A stretch of DNA of 64,000 nt from Brevibacterium antiquum CNRZ 918 (GCF_900169145.1 NZ_FXZD01000011.1:1-64000); one strand, 5' to 3'. Shown: positions 44,767-53,668, counted from the first letter of the stretch. Notes: generated from the letters alone by a model not told the origin. A program made the numbers and translations.

Positions 44767-45654
44767 TCAGACGCTGACCTTGCGCAGCGAATCGATCTTG
44801 GATTCCTCGCCCGGCATGACGCGTTTGTCGCCGTCGCCGAAGGCAGTTTCGAGAACGCGCACGCCTTTGGTGAGCGAGGTGAACTCGCGCGGTTCCATCG
44901 ATGCGGACTGGTCGGAGCCCCACATCGAGGAGTCCAGGGTGATGTGGCGTTCAATGGTCACGGCGCCCAGTGCTGCGGCGGCGAAGGAGATCTCGAGGCC
45001 CAGCTCGTGGCCGGAGTAGCCCACGGGCACGCCGTAGCGCTCACGCATGGCCGGGATCGCCTTGAGGTTGACCTCTTCGGGAGGCAGCGGGTAGGTCGAG
45101 GTGGCGTGCATGAGGACCAGTTTTTCGCGGTCGAAGACCTCGACGGCGGCATCCAGCGTGGCCCAGTCGGACATGCCCGAGGAGCACAGGACGGGCTTGC
45201 CGGTCGCGGCGATGGCACGGAGGAGTTCGAAGTCCGTCAGCGAGGCCGAGGCGACCTTGTAGGTCAGCGCATCGAACTCGTTTTCGAGGAAGTCCACGGA
45301 GTCAGTGTCCCAGGGGGAGGCGAACCACTGCAGACCGACTTCCTTGGCGTAGCGGTCGATCTCGGCATATTCGTCCTTGCCGAATTCGACGCGCCACTTG
45401 TAGTCGAGGTAGGTCATCTCGCCCCATGGGGTCGAGCGCATCTTGGACTTCTGGTGTTCGGGCACAGCCACATCGGGGTTGCGCTTCTGGAACTTCACAG
45501 CCTGGGCACCGGCGGTGACGGCGACATCCATGAGCTGCTTCGCGATCTCGACGTCGCCGTTGTGGTTGATGCCGATTTCGCCGATCATGTACACGGGCTG
45601 ATTCGGGCCGACGAGGTGGTTGCCGATGGCCACAGGGGCGAGTTGATCAGTCAT
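44767..45654 (-). CDS. neuB: Nonulosonic acid (sialic acid/Kdn-type) synthase
   Basis: A 295-residue NeuB-domain TIM-barrel enzyme that condenses PEP with a hexose derivative to form a nine-carbon 2-keto acid. 'YMIGEIGINHNGDVEIAKQL', 'AVKFQKRNPD', 'VLCSSGMS', 'YGVPVGYSGHELGLEISFAA' (shown in part) and 'IERHITLD' are diagnostic. The usual C-terminal SAF (antifreeze-like) domain of about 60 residues is missing. The protein ends at 'ESKIDSLRKVSV', so it is a short-form synthase. Its start overlaps the NeuA-HAD stop by four bases. No NeuC-type epimerase or aminotransferase is nearby, which favours a simple substrate such as a mannose derivative. Confidence 0.88.
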   Translation of the reverse strand: MTDQLAPVAIGNHLVGPNQPVYMIGEIGINHNGDVEIAKQLMDVAVTAGAQAVKFQKRNPDVAVPEHQKSKMRSTPWGEMTYLDYKWRVEFGKDEYAEIDRYAKEVGLQWFASPWDTDSVDFLENEFDALTYKVASASLTDFELLRAIAATGKPVLCSSGMSDWATLDAAVEVFDREKLVLMHATSTYPLPPEEVNLKAIPAMRERYGVPVGYSGHELGLEISFAAAALGAVTIERHITLDSSMWGSDQSASMEPREFTSLTKGVRVLETAFGDGDKRVMPGEESKIDSLRKVSV

Positions 45655-47096
45655 GAAACCTGCTTTCGATTGGTACGCAAACCTTCTGCGTGATTCGTGA
45701 GCAACGGCTGTTGCTGCTGGATGGATGGTCGGTAAGTGGGTGTCTGGTGTGCGTCTGCTGCGGCTGGTGCGTCTTCGTTGTGGCCAGCGGAGCCGAACGG
45801 ATCGGAGCCCAGCACCGATGCCAGTGCTCGCGTCGGCAGCTGCTGCGTTGCCCGGTTCGACACGGGGATGAGGTCGCAGACTTCGCGGACCGCTCCCTTT
45901 CCTCCGGGCCGATCGAGGACGACTCGAGCCGCTGCGAGCACCTTGGGATGGGCGTCGGCGACCGCGATGGGCCAGCCGACGACGTCGAAGGCTTCGAGGT
46001 CGTTGATGTCGTTTCCGACGTAGGCCACTCGGGCTGGGTCAAGGCCCTGGTCATCGATCCATGACCGCAGGACCTGGGATTTATTGTCGATGCCCTGAGT
46101 GACGTCCACATGAAGTTTCTCCGCCCTGCGGGTGACAACTGGGTTGCGTTCCTTCGACAGGATCATGACAGGCAGCCCTGATCTCACCAGGCGTGAGACT
46201 CCCATGCCGTCGCCGCGGTGGATCCGGACCTGTTCGTTGCCGTCCTCGTCGACGTAGGCGCCGTCGTCGGTGTGGACTCCGTCGAAGTCGGTGACGAGGG
46301 CGTCGACGTCGATGACCTGCGCGGTTTCCTGTGTGGAGGCGATCGCGCGGACCAGTGACAGGTCGGACATGTCGTCGATTTCGCGGGCGTGCTCGGGTGG
46401 GACCTCTTCGATTGCGATGCGACCGAAGAAACGGTGTTGATGTTCGAGGAGACCGTCGGTGCGCATGACGTAGAACGCGCCGGTCTCGTTGTAGTGCTTG
46501 GCCCGGTCCTGGCGGCGGGGCCGGAAGCTGGCTTCGTGACCAACGGCCACTGCCGTTGCGCCATCATCGAGGCGCCACAGGAACGAATGGTCCTCGACGG
46601 CGGAGAACACGACATCGGCATCACCGTCACGGACGGCGGTGACCGCGTTGTCGATCGAGGCCGAGTCGATGAACGGTGAGGTGCACTGCATGAACACGGT
46701 GGTGTCGAATTCCTCGCCGAGGCTGGCCAGCGTGTAGATCAGCGCCGACTCACTGCTCGCGGTGTCACCGGCGATGTCAGCGGGACGGTGGGACACCTCG
46801 GCGCCGGATCGGATCGCCTCAGCCGCGATGCCCTCGTGGTCGGTCGAGACGACAACGCGGTCGATGCTCGGGGTCGACCTGGCCGCGTTGATCGCGCGTG
46901 CCAGAAGAGAGATGCCGGCGACCTTCTGCAGGTTCTTCAGCGGAATTCCCTTGGAGCCGCCCCGGGCGGGAATGATGGCCACGGCCCGATGCGGCCGTGC
47001 TGCGCTCTCGGAGGGGGCCGTGGCCACCTGGTCAGTGGGCGTCGCGGCCACGTGATCGGTGGGCGCTGGGGGAGTCAGAATCGATTGGTCATTCAC
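45651..47096 (-). CDS. neuA: Bifunctional CMP-nonulosonate cytidylyltransferase / HAD phosphatase
   Basis: A 481-residue fusion. Residues about 38-260 are a NeuA-type enzyme: 'AIIPARGGSKGIPLKNLQKV', 'DRVVVSTDHEGIA', 'FMQCTSPFID' and 'HYNETGAFYVM', which activates the sugar acid as CMP-NulO. Residues about 270-430 are a KdsC-like HAD phosphatase: 'LVTDFDGVHTDDGAYV' with the nucleophile Asp, 'MGVSRLVRSGLPVMILSKE' and 'VAYVGNDINDLEAF'. It would remove a 9-phosphate from the NeuB product. Low-complexity tails flank both ends. GTG 47096 is the start. The phosphatase fusion points to a NulO-9-phosphate route. Confidence 0.88.
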   Translation of the reverse strand: MNDQSILTPPAPTDHVAATPTDQVATAPSESAARPHRAVAIIPARGGSKGIPLKNLQKVAGISLLARAINAARSTPSIDRVVVSTDHEGIAAEAIRSGAEVSHRPADIAGDTASSESALIYTLASLGEEFDTTVFMQCTSPFIDSASIDNAVTAVRDGDADVVFSAVEDHSFLWRLDDGATAVAVGHEASFRPRRQDRAKHYNETGAFYVMRTDGLLEHQHRFFGRIAIEEVPPEHAREIDDMSDLSLVRAIASTQETAQVIDVDALVTDFDGVHTDDGAYVDEDGNEQVRIHRGDGMGVSRLVRSGLPVMILSKERNPVVTRRAEKLHVDVTQGIDNKSQVLRSWIDDQGLDPARVAYVGNDINDLEAFDVVGWPIAVADAHPKVLAAARVVLDRPGGKGAVREVCDLIPVSNRATQQLPTRALASVLGSDPFGSAGHNEDAPAAADAHQTPTYRPSIQQQQPLLTNHAEGLRTNRKQVS

Positions 47097-47262
47097 AATG
47101 ATTCGACGCTAACGACGGCATGTGGCCTTGAAGTGAACGAGCAATGTCGCCGAGGCGACGGCTTCGTGGCGGGTGTATGTCGAGGTGCCGTGGGGCGGGG
47201 GTGGTCACCCGTGATGGAGCTGAATGGTCAGTGTCAGGTGAGGTCGGTGTGCCTGTGGGTGG

Positions 47263-49131
47263 TCAGCGCCAGGTGACGTTCCACATGCGGTTGTTCCACG
47301 CCTCGAAGGGAATGACTTCGCCTGTATAAATCGGCCAGAAGTAGGCGAAGGCCATGATCGCGGCCACGAGGATGAGGCCCACGGACATCCGACGGCCGAA
47401 CAGGGACCAGGGGATTCGAGTGCCGCGACCGGCGAATATTGGGCCACGGGAGTTGGGGACTCGGCCCCAGATGAGTGTGAGGCAGTAGGTGAATGCGAGG
47501 ACGACGAAGGGCACCATGACGATCGTGTAGAAGGTGAAGATGGTGCGTTCCTGGTACGCGAACCACGGCAGCCAGGTGGCGGCGAGTCCGGCCAGGATGA
47601 CTCCGGCGCGGACGTCGCGGCGGATGATCCAGGCGACCAGTGCGACGAGGATGGCGATGGGTGCCAGTCCCCAGATCACGGGATTGCCGACCGATGTGAT
47701 CGCTGAGGAGCAGTGCTCCACGGCACAGCCCATGCTTCCCTGATCAGGGGATTCGTAGTAGAACGAGGTCGGCCGCCACTGGAGAATCCAACCCCACGGG
47801 TTCGACATGTAGGGGTGTTCCGAATCGAGGCCGACATGGAACGAATACGCCGTGTAGTGATAGTGGGCCAGAGACGGCAGCCACAGCAGCCAGTCGGGCA
47901 GTGCGCTCCACCAGCCTGCGTTGTCGAAGGCCCACTGCCGGTCCCAAGCATCGGCGGAACGGATCCACCCAGTCCAGGTGACGAGGTAGGTCAGTAGGGC
48001 CACCGGCACCAACTTGATGAACGCAGGAATGCTGTCGCGGATGAGTATGCCGAGCCAGGGGTGGACGATGCCTGCACGGTGGCGCGAATGCACGTCCCAG
48101 GCGACGACGAGGATCCCGAATGCGGCGACGGCATAGAGCCCCGACCACTTCACGCCCATTGCCAGCCCCAGGCTGATGCCTGCGGCGATGAGCCAGGGAC
48201 GCACGCCGAGGCGGGGCCCGAAGTTGACCAGGTCCTTGCTTCGCGATGGGCGACGATCGCGAACTCGTTCTGGTGCTCGGAGTGCGGGCGCGGCAGCTGC
48301 TGGCTCAGCGGTCGAGGCGGCGACCGCCTCGGTGGGAGGAGTGGTTGTGGGCGGTGGGGCCTTCGCCCACTTCTCCAGTCGCTTCGTCACGAACTCCCGG
48401 TCCAGGACGATGAAGGCGAAGGCGAGGAGGACGAAGGCCATGAGGACGATGTCGAGCAGACTCGTGCGTGAATGCACGAAGTGCTCACCGTCGATCGAGA
48501 GCAGACCGGCTGCGACGCAGGCGAAGAACGCGGAGCGGAAGAGCTTCCACGCGACGAAGCCCATGAGGAAGATCGTCAGCGTTCCCACGATCGCCACAGA
48601 GAACCGCCAGCCGAAGGAGTCGTCGGCGCCGAAGAGGTGGACGCCGGCGCCGATGATCCATTTGCCCAACGGCGGGTGGACGACATATTCGGGGGTCGAC
48701 TCGATGACGCTCGGGTCACCGGCGTTGAAGGAGTCGTCGGCGTTCTCCGGCCAGGAGCGTTCGTAGCCGAACTTGAAGACCGAGTAGGCGTCCTTGACGT
48801 AATAGGTTTCGTCGAAGATCAAGCGGTGGGGGAAGTCCAAGTTGAAGAGTCGGAGGACACCGCCGATCGCCGTGATGAGCAGCAGGGCCGGCCACATCCA
48901 GACCGGTGCGCGAGTCGCCCACATTCCGGTGGTGAAGGAGCGCCTCCGGATGCCAGCGGCATTGGCGCGGATCGATTCGCGCCGGTGAGCGCGACGTTCC
49001 CGAGCGATGAGTTTGGTGGGTGCGGGCCTCGTGGGGGAGGGCTGGTCGGTTCGGGAGTGTGTGGGGTCGGTCGACTCATCCATGGGGTCGGTGGACCGCC
49101 TCGGCGCCTGGGGATCTTCGGGTTGAGTCAT
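47263..49131 (-). CDS. Dolichyl-phosphate-mannose--protein mannosyltransferase (PMT)
   Basis: A 622-residue GT39 enzyme with about 10-12 TM helices that O-mannosylates secreted proteins using polyprenyl-phosphomannose. The catalytic loop 'LIFDETYYVKDAYS' carries the Asp-Glu pair. 'HPPLGKWIIGAGVHLFG' and the later 'HYHTAYSFHVGLDS'-like region are typical of the actinobacterial form. The N-terminal 65 residues are Pro/Thr/Arg-rich. ATG 49131 is chosen, with a TAAACT -10 (49140-49145) 8 bases before it. Next to the NulO locus, it broadens the picture of heavy envelope glycosylation. Confidence 0.88.
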   Translation of the reverse strand: MTQPEDPQAPRRSTDPMDESTDPTHSRTDQPSPTRPAPTKLIARERRAHRRESIRANAAGIRRRSFTTGMWATRAPVWMWPALLLITAIGGVLRLFNLDFPHRLIFDETYYVKDAYSVFKFGYERSWPENADDSFNAGDPSVIESTPEYVVHPPLGKWIIGAGVHLFGADDSFGWRFSVAIVGTLTIFLMGFVAWKLFRSAFFACVAAGLLSIDGEHFVHSRTSLLDIVLMAFVLLAFAFIVLDREFVTKRLEKWAKAPPPTTTPPTEAVAASTAEPAAAAPALRAPERVRDRRPSRSKDLVNFGPRLGVRPWLIAAGISLGLAMGVKWSGLYAVAAFGILVVAWDVHSRHRAGIVHPWLGILIRDSIPAFIKLVPVALLTYLVTWTGWIRSADAWDRQWAFDNAGWWSALPDWLLWLPSLAHYHYTAYSFHVGLDSEHPYMSNPWGWILQWRPTSFYYESPDQGSMGCAVEHCSSAITSVGNPVIWGLAPIAILVALVAWIIRRDVRAGVILAGLAATWLPWFAYQERTIFTFYTIVMVPFVVLAFTYCLTLIWGRVPNSRGPIFAGRGTRIPWSLFGRRMSVGLILVAAIMAFAYFWPIYTGEVIPFEAWNNRMWNVTWR

Positions 49132-49300
49132 TATCGTCAAGTTTAAGGTCGAATGAGACGCTTGTTCCCATCTGATCCTCAGGGTGAGTCGTTCACGTGC
49201 AGCGGGAGATCGGGTCGGGGTGGGACGTCGGCGTATTGTCCTTGGGGCCGTCGGGACGACTAAGGTAGTCCTCAACAGGCAGCAAACGAATGAAACGGTG

Positions 49301-49918
49301 ATGAGCGTGTCCTATAACCCGAACTATCGCCCGAGCGATCCACCGCAGGTCGGATCCCAGCAGTTCAACAATGGATACGGCGGGTCACAGCCTCAGCCGG
49401 GATACGGCTCGGGCCAGTATCAGGACCAAGGCCAGTATTCGAATCCGAACCAGTATCAGCAGACCCAGTCCGGCCCCGTGGTCTATAGTCAGCCGGACGC
49501 GTACAGCCAGCCGGACGCCTATGGCTACAGTCAGCCGGGCGCCTACAGCCAGCCTGTGACCTACGGTGCACCGACGATGACGGTGCGGCCAGCAGTGAAC
49601 TCCCTGTCGGGCTGGGCGATGTGGATGGGCATCATCGGGCTCGCCGGTGGCTTGGTCTGCAGCCTCCTCTCATTGGTCCCCATTGTCGGCATACTGTTCT
49701 CAATCGTGGCGATGTTTCTATGGATCGCTCCGATCCTCGCGGTTATCTTCGGCCACGTGTCACGCGGCCAGATCAGAAAGACCGGTGAAGACGGCCGAGG
49801 CCAGGCGACCGCCGGGTTGGTCATGGGCTACATCGGCATCGGCATTGCTTTGCTGATGATCGTCATCTTCATCGGCGTTCTGGGACTCGGATTCCTCGCT
49901 GCGGGGATGAGCTACTGA
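49301..49918 (+). CDS. DUF4190-like membrane protein with Tyr/Gln-rich repeats
   Basis: A 205-residue protein. Residues 1-90 are disordered with short repeats of 'YSQPDAYSQP' and 'YSNPNQYQQ' type. Two TM regions follow at about 105-150 and 172-200, separated by a cytosolic loop 'GHVSRGQIRKTGEDGRGQAT', the hallmark of DUF4190-like proteins. Starts ATG 49301 or GTG 49307 are both possible; a TAAGGT -10-like box is at about 49261. First of three related genes in tandem. Confidence 0.75.
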   Translation: MSVSYNPNYRPSDPPQVGSQQFNNGYGGSQPQPGYGSGQYQDQGQYSNPNQYQQTQSGPVVYSQPDAYSQPDAYGYSQPGAYSQPVTYGAPTMTVRPAVNSLSGWAMWMGIIGLAGGLVCSLLSLVPIVGILFSIVAMFLWIAPILAVIFGHVSRGQIRKTGEDGRGQATAGLVMGYIGIGIALLMIVIFIGVLGLGFLAAGMSY

Positions 49919-50125
49919 GGGATCGTCTCCTGCAGGACGGGCTTGTGAGGGCCCATTTTCTGCCCTGACGCCTGTGGTGTCCTGACACCGGTGGTGCAGG
50001 ATTGCAACAGGTTTGCCTTTTTCGGAGCTGGGCGGCTCGGTAGCGTTGGTGTCAGACGCAACGGGGAACATCCCTTCAGCAGGGATCATCCCACGAGCAG
50101 CCACAGCAACAGGAGCGAACCATTC

Positions 50126-50554
50126 ATGCACACACGGCAACTTCCCGCTAGCAGCGGGTACGGAGCATCGGACCGTTCGCCGTATGGTGGGGCGGCGAGC
50201 AACGGTGGATTCCCGAACAACGCGGCATACGTTGCCAATCCTGGTTGGGCAGGCCCCGTGGCCTATGTTTATCAGCCGATCGCTGCGACCAACACTGTGG
50301 CGATTATCGGAATGGTGCTCGCACTTGCCGGGGCGCTGTCCTCGTTCATTCCAGCGGGAATTGCCGGGATCGTGATGGGCCATATCGCACGCAAGCAGAT
50401 TCGCCAGCGTGGAGAGCGTGGGGACGCAATGGCGCTGACAGCCCTTTGGGTCGGCTACCTCAGCGCCGGGTTCTGGGCGTTGTTCTGGATTGTTTACATC
50501 CTGTTGGTGGTGCTCGCAGTCGGGTTGGGAGTCGCCGAAGGTTCAGTCAGCTGA
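50126..50554 (+). CDS. DUF4190-like membrane protein, second copy
   Basis: A 142-residue paralogue: a Gly/Tyr/Asn-rich N-terminus, TM at about 58-85 and 110-135, and loop 'MGHIARKQIRQRGERGDAMA'. ATG 50126 has AGGAGCG 10 bases upstream; the open frame extends further but without homology. The core 'TNTVAIIGMVLALAGALSSF' aligns with the next gene. Function unknown. Confidence 0.75.
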   Translation: MHTRQLPASSGYGASDRSPYGGAASNGGFPNNAAYVANPGWAGPVAYVYQPIAATNTVAIIGMVLALAGALSSFIPAGIAGIVMGHIARKQIRQRGERGDAMALTALWVGYLSAGFWALFWIVYILLVVLAVGLGVAEGSVS

Positions 50555-50678
50555 CTGAGGACCATTTGGCGGCGTTGCCGCCTCAGATCGCGCAACTGAG
50601 ACTGAGCTGCAACAACCCAGCCTTTTATCACGATGAACGACTCGGTACCGTTGTAGGCATACGCAAGGAGATCTCACC

Positions 50679-51143
50679 ATGAGCAGTCAGAACAACTGGA
50701 ACAATCCAGACATGTATTACCAGCAGCCGCAGTCGGGCCCCGCGACTGGCAGTGGCTACAATACTGCGAATGCCAGCTACGGCGCCGCGAGCTATAACTC
50801 CAACGCCGCATATGGCGCCAACGCTCAATACGCTGGTGGGGGACCGGGGTACGGCTACCAGCCGCTGCCACCCACGAACACCTTGGCGATTATCGCTCTC
50901 GTTGCTTCGATCTTCGGGGTGATCAGTTCCTTCTTCCTTGCTGGCATCGCTGGCATCGTGATGGGCCATATGGCCCGCAACCGGATTCGGCAGTCGGGAG
51001 AGCGCGGAGACGGAATGGCCGTCGCCGCACTGTGGGTCGGCTACATCGGCACCGCGCTGTGGGTTCTGTTCTGGGTCGGCTATGTCGGCGTCATGGTTCT
51101 CATATTCGGAGTCGCCATGGTCGGTGCGGGGTCGGCCGGTTGA
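50679..51143 (+). CDS. DUF4190-like membrane protein, third copy
   Basis: A 154-residue paralogue closest to the second copy: 'TNTLAIIALVASIFGVISSF', loop 'MGHMARNRIRQSGERGDGMA', and a Tyr/Asn/Gly/Ala-rich start ('NNPDMYYQQPQSG'). AAGGAG precedes the ATG. Its stop overlaps the rsmI start by one base (TGATG), so it is translated together with a ribosomal methyltransferase. Confidence 0.8.
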   Translation: MSSQNNWNNPDMYYQQPQSGPATGSGYNTANASYGAASYNSNAAYGANAQYAGGGPGYGYQPLPPTNTLAIIALVASIFGVISSFFLAGIAGIVMGHMARNRIRQSGERGDGMAVAALWVGYIGTALWVLFWVGYVGVMVLIFGVAMVGAGSAG

Positions 51144-52129
51144 TGTCCGGAAGCCCGGATGCCGACGGCAACTATGACCACGTGGTCGAAGACGCGGCCT
51201 CATTCCCGGTTGCGGAGGACGATTTCGACGTTGTGCAGGACAACCCTGGCGCTGCGGAGGGTGACATCGATTCGGCAGCTTCCGACCCTGCGTCGACCCC
51301 AGCCGGCGGCAAGCTCATCCTGGTAGGGACTCCGATCGGCAACCTCGGCGATGCGAGTGAGCGCATGCAGCATGCCATCGCCGCGGCCGATGTCATCGCC
51401 GCTGAGGACACTCGCCGCTTCCTGTCGTTGACGCAGCGCCTGGAACTGACACACACCAAACGGGTCATCAGCGTCTTCGACCACAACGAACAGTCTCGGG
51501 CGCCCGAGCTCGTCGAACTCATCCGCTCCGGTCAGACGGTTGTCCTCCTCAGCGATGCGGGAATGCCGGCGGTTTCGGACCCCGGTTATCGGGTTGTCAA
51601 GGCTTGCGCTGAGGCAGGCCTACCGATCACCTCCACACCCGGACCGTCAGCCGTGCTCATGGCACTAGCGGTCTCCGGGCTGCCCAGCGACAGATTCAGC
51701 TTCGAAGGTTTCCTGCCGCGAAAGTCCGGGGCACGCAAGACCCTCCTGGAAGAGTTGCGAGCCGAGAAGCGGACCATGGTGTTCTTCGAAAGTCCCCACC
51801 GCATCGCGGCCACCATGGACGACTTCCTCGCCGTGATCGGACCCGACCGGCCCATGGCCATCAGCCGCGAACTCACAAAGACATATGAGGAGACGCTGCG
51901 AGGGACTGTGTCCTCGTTGCGCGACCGTGCTGCTGACGGTCTGCGAGGGGAGTTGACCCTCGTGCTCGCCGGAGGAACCGCGGTCGAGACTGCCCCGGAG
52001 GATCACCTCGACGCCGTCGGTGAACTCGTGGAGTCTGGAGTGCGTGCCAAAGACGCTGCCGGCCAGATCGCGAAGCAGTTCGGGCTGTCCAAACGTGAGG
52101 TCTACGAGGCCTGGTTGCACCGGGTGTGA
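51143..52129 (+). CDS. rsmI: 16S rRNA C1402 2'-O-ribose methyltransferase
   Basis: A 328-residue SAM-dependent tetrapyrrole-methylase-fold enzyme that methylates C1402 of 16S rRNA. 'LILVGTPIGNLGDASERM', 'IAAEDTRRFLSLTQRL', 'VVLLSDAGMPAVSDPGYRVV' and 'STPGPSAVLMALAVSGLP' are family motifs. About 55 acidic N-terminal residues ('DAASFPVAEDDFDVVQD') precede the core and are not part of the usual protein. ATG 51143 overlaps the previous stop. Confidence 0.92.
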   Translation: MSGSPDADGNYDHVVEDAASFPVAEDDFDVVQDNPGAAEGDIDSAASDPASTPAGGKLILVGTPIGNLGDASERMQHAIAAADVIAAEDTRRFLSLTQRLELTHTKRVISVFDHNEQSRAPELVELIRSGQTVVLLSDAGMPAVSDPGYRVVKACAEAGLPITSTPGPSAVLMALAVSGLPSDRFSFEGFLPRKSGARKTLLEELRAEKRTMVFFESPHRIAATMDDFLAVIGPDRPMAISRELTKTYEETLRGTVSSLRDRAADGLRGELTLVLAGGTAVETAPEDHLDAVGELVESGVRAKDAAGQIAKQFGLSKREVYEAWLHRV

Positions 52130-52176
52130 GGGCAGAGCGCGCCGCCGAGTTGAGCGTATGAGGGTGTGGACAGTTT

Positions 52177-52240
52177 GGGGACCGATCGAAGTCTCAGGGC
52201 TCCCCTTTGAAGCGGGGCTCTGAAACTTCGATCGGTCCCC
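52177..52240. terminator. Large palindrome (copy 1 of a repeat), probable terminator
   Basis: GGGGACCGATCGAAGT (52177-52192) is perfectly complementary to 52225-52240. An imperfect inner stem lies between, and a pyrimidine-rich 'TTCTCCTTGT' follows. It lies 48 bases after rsmI. The left arm recurs at 53669, so it belongs to a repeat family. Confidence 0.7.
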
Positions 52241-52337
52241 TTCTCCTTGTGTCCCTCTGTGTTTCGGCGCAGTCCGCTAGACGCTGCTTACTGGGGCCGC
52301 GCGAGATCTGCACAGAGGAGCACCGGCGCTGCACGCA

Positions 52338-53561
52338 GTGAGCTTGGTTCACTTGTCTGAAGCTGAGGCCCACTTGGTCACGGTTGGCTGTGGGTTCTGC
52401 GCAGACTCACGCGTAATGCGCTTGGGGACAGACCTGCGTGATCCACAAGTGCCTCTTGCTCGCTGGCAGTCAGTGCTCTTGGCCCTTCACCGTGTGGGCA
52501 TGTACAACATCGTCTACTTCCAGGACCTCAGGGCAGCCGGTGCGGCCACCCCGGAAATCAGAAGCGCATTGGGCTGCTGCCTGTTGAAGCTTGATCGCGG
52601 TGTCTATTCGGTCATACGCAGGTGCCAGGTCTCATCGCACCGGCGATTCACCAGATTCGCGCTCGACGAGGCGTGGATGGATTATCACGAGGCCGGACGT
52701 CACAGAGAGCGTTCCCAACAGAGGAAGTACCGGGAACATCTCGATCGGCTTCGGATTCTCCACTATCCCCACTATCGGCCTGATGACGTGGTGTGGGGAG
52801 TATCGGCGGCGAGGCTTCACAAATTGGGGACCTTCGACGTGCCGACTCAGCCGGTCAACGTCGCCCATCCTGTGTCCAGCTGCCGCACCGGTTCGCTGAT
52901 CAGACGGCGCATATCGGTGCGCACCGAGGATGTCAGCGAAGTCGCCGGAATCAGGGTCACTACGCCCGCGAAGACCGCGCTGGCACTGAAGACAGCGCTG
53001 GGGCCGGCAGCCGCCTTCGCCGCGATGGAGCAAGTGCTGCGCTGGTCGTTGCTCGGCACGGATGAAGAGGCAATCTTCAAGACCGGCTATCCGCCCCAGG
53101 TCATGTCGCTGGTACACGGTGCGGTCGACGGGCTCTTCGGCCCGCCGATAGCCCGAATGTCCCGGGGAAAGAAGAGCGCGCGGACGCTTGCTGCACTGAT
53201 CACTCCGCTCTCGGAAAGCTATGCCGAGAGCCGAGCGTCCTTCAATCTGCACCTGCTGGGTCTGCACGATTTCGTTCAGCAGGTCGACGTCAAAGAGGGC
53301 CATCGGACCTTGACGCGGCTGGATCTTCTTTTCGAAGACGGTGGTGTTGCCCTGTACGTCGACGGAACTCAGAAGTATGTGGATGGAGGATTCAACGTCA
53401 TGAACAAGGAGAGCTGGCAGCACAATCGGCTGCTGTCGATGGGATACAAGGTGATCCGGTTCAAGTTCAAGGAAGTCATGAATGTGGCGACGTTCTCCCG
53501 GAAGCTGTTCGACCAGGCGCCTGAACTCAAGGCGCGGTGCCGGAAGAAGCTGGTGCTGTGA
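52338..53561 (+). CDS. Hypothetical protein with AbiEi/DUF559-like (nuclease-like) C-terminus
   Basis: A 407-residue protein. The middle has 'LGCCLLKLDRGVYSVIRR', like the winged-helix start of AbiEi-type antitoxin and related actinobacterial proteins. The C-terminal 130 residues have an endonuclease-like pattern: 'SYAESRASFNLHLLGL', 'TLTRLDLLFEDGGVALYVDG' and 'KESWQHNRLLSMGYKVIRFK', with Glu, Asp, Asp and Lys in the order seen in DUF559/Vsr-like folds. A short GTG start at 52338 is used, without a strong ribosome site. The gene sits alone between two copies of a palindromic repeat. Function is unknown; a defence or mobile role is only a guess. Confidence 0.6.
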   Translation: MSLVHLSEAEAHLVTVGCGFCADSRVMRLGTDLRDPQVPLARWQSVLLALHRVGMYNIVYFQDLRAAGAATPEIRSALGCCLLKLDRGVYSVIRRCQVSSHRRFTRFALDEAWMDYHEAGRHRERSQQRKYREHLDRLRILHYPHYRPDDVVWGVSAARLHKLGTFDVPTQPVNVAHPVSSCRTGSLIRRRISVRTEDVSEVAGIRVTTPAKTALALKTALGPAAAFAAMEQVLRWSLLGTDEEAIFKTGYPPQVMSLVHGAVDGLFGPPIARMSRGKKSARTLAALITPLSESYAESRASFNLHLLGLHDFVQQVDVKEGHRTLTRLDLLFEDGGVALYVDGTQKYVDGGFNVMNKESWQHNRLLSMGYKVIRFKFKEVMNVATFSRKLFDQAPELKARCRKKLVL

Positions 53562-53668
53562 AGCATGCCCAGCCCGCGGTGGGCAGAAATCAGCAGCCGC
53601 ACCGGGCCGGCGCGGAGGGGCCAGCGTGGAGGGGACAGCACGCGCTGCATGATGCGTCACGATGCGTT

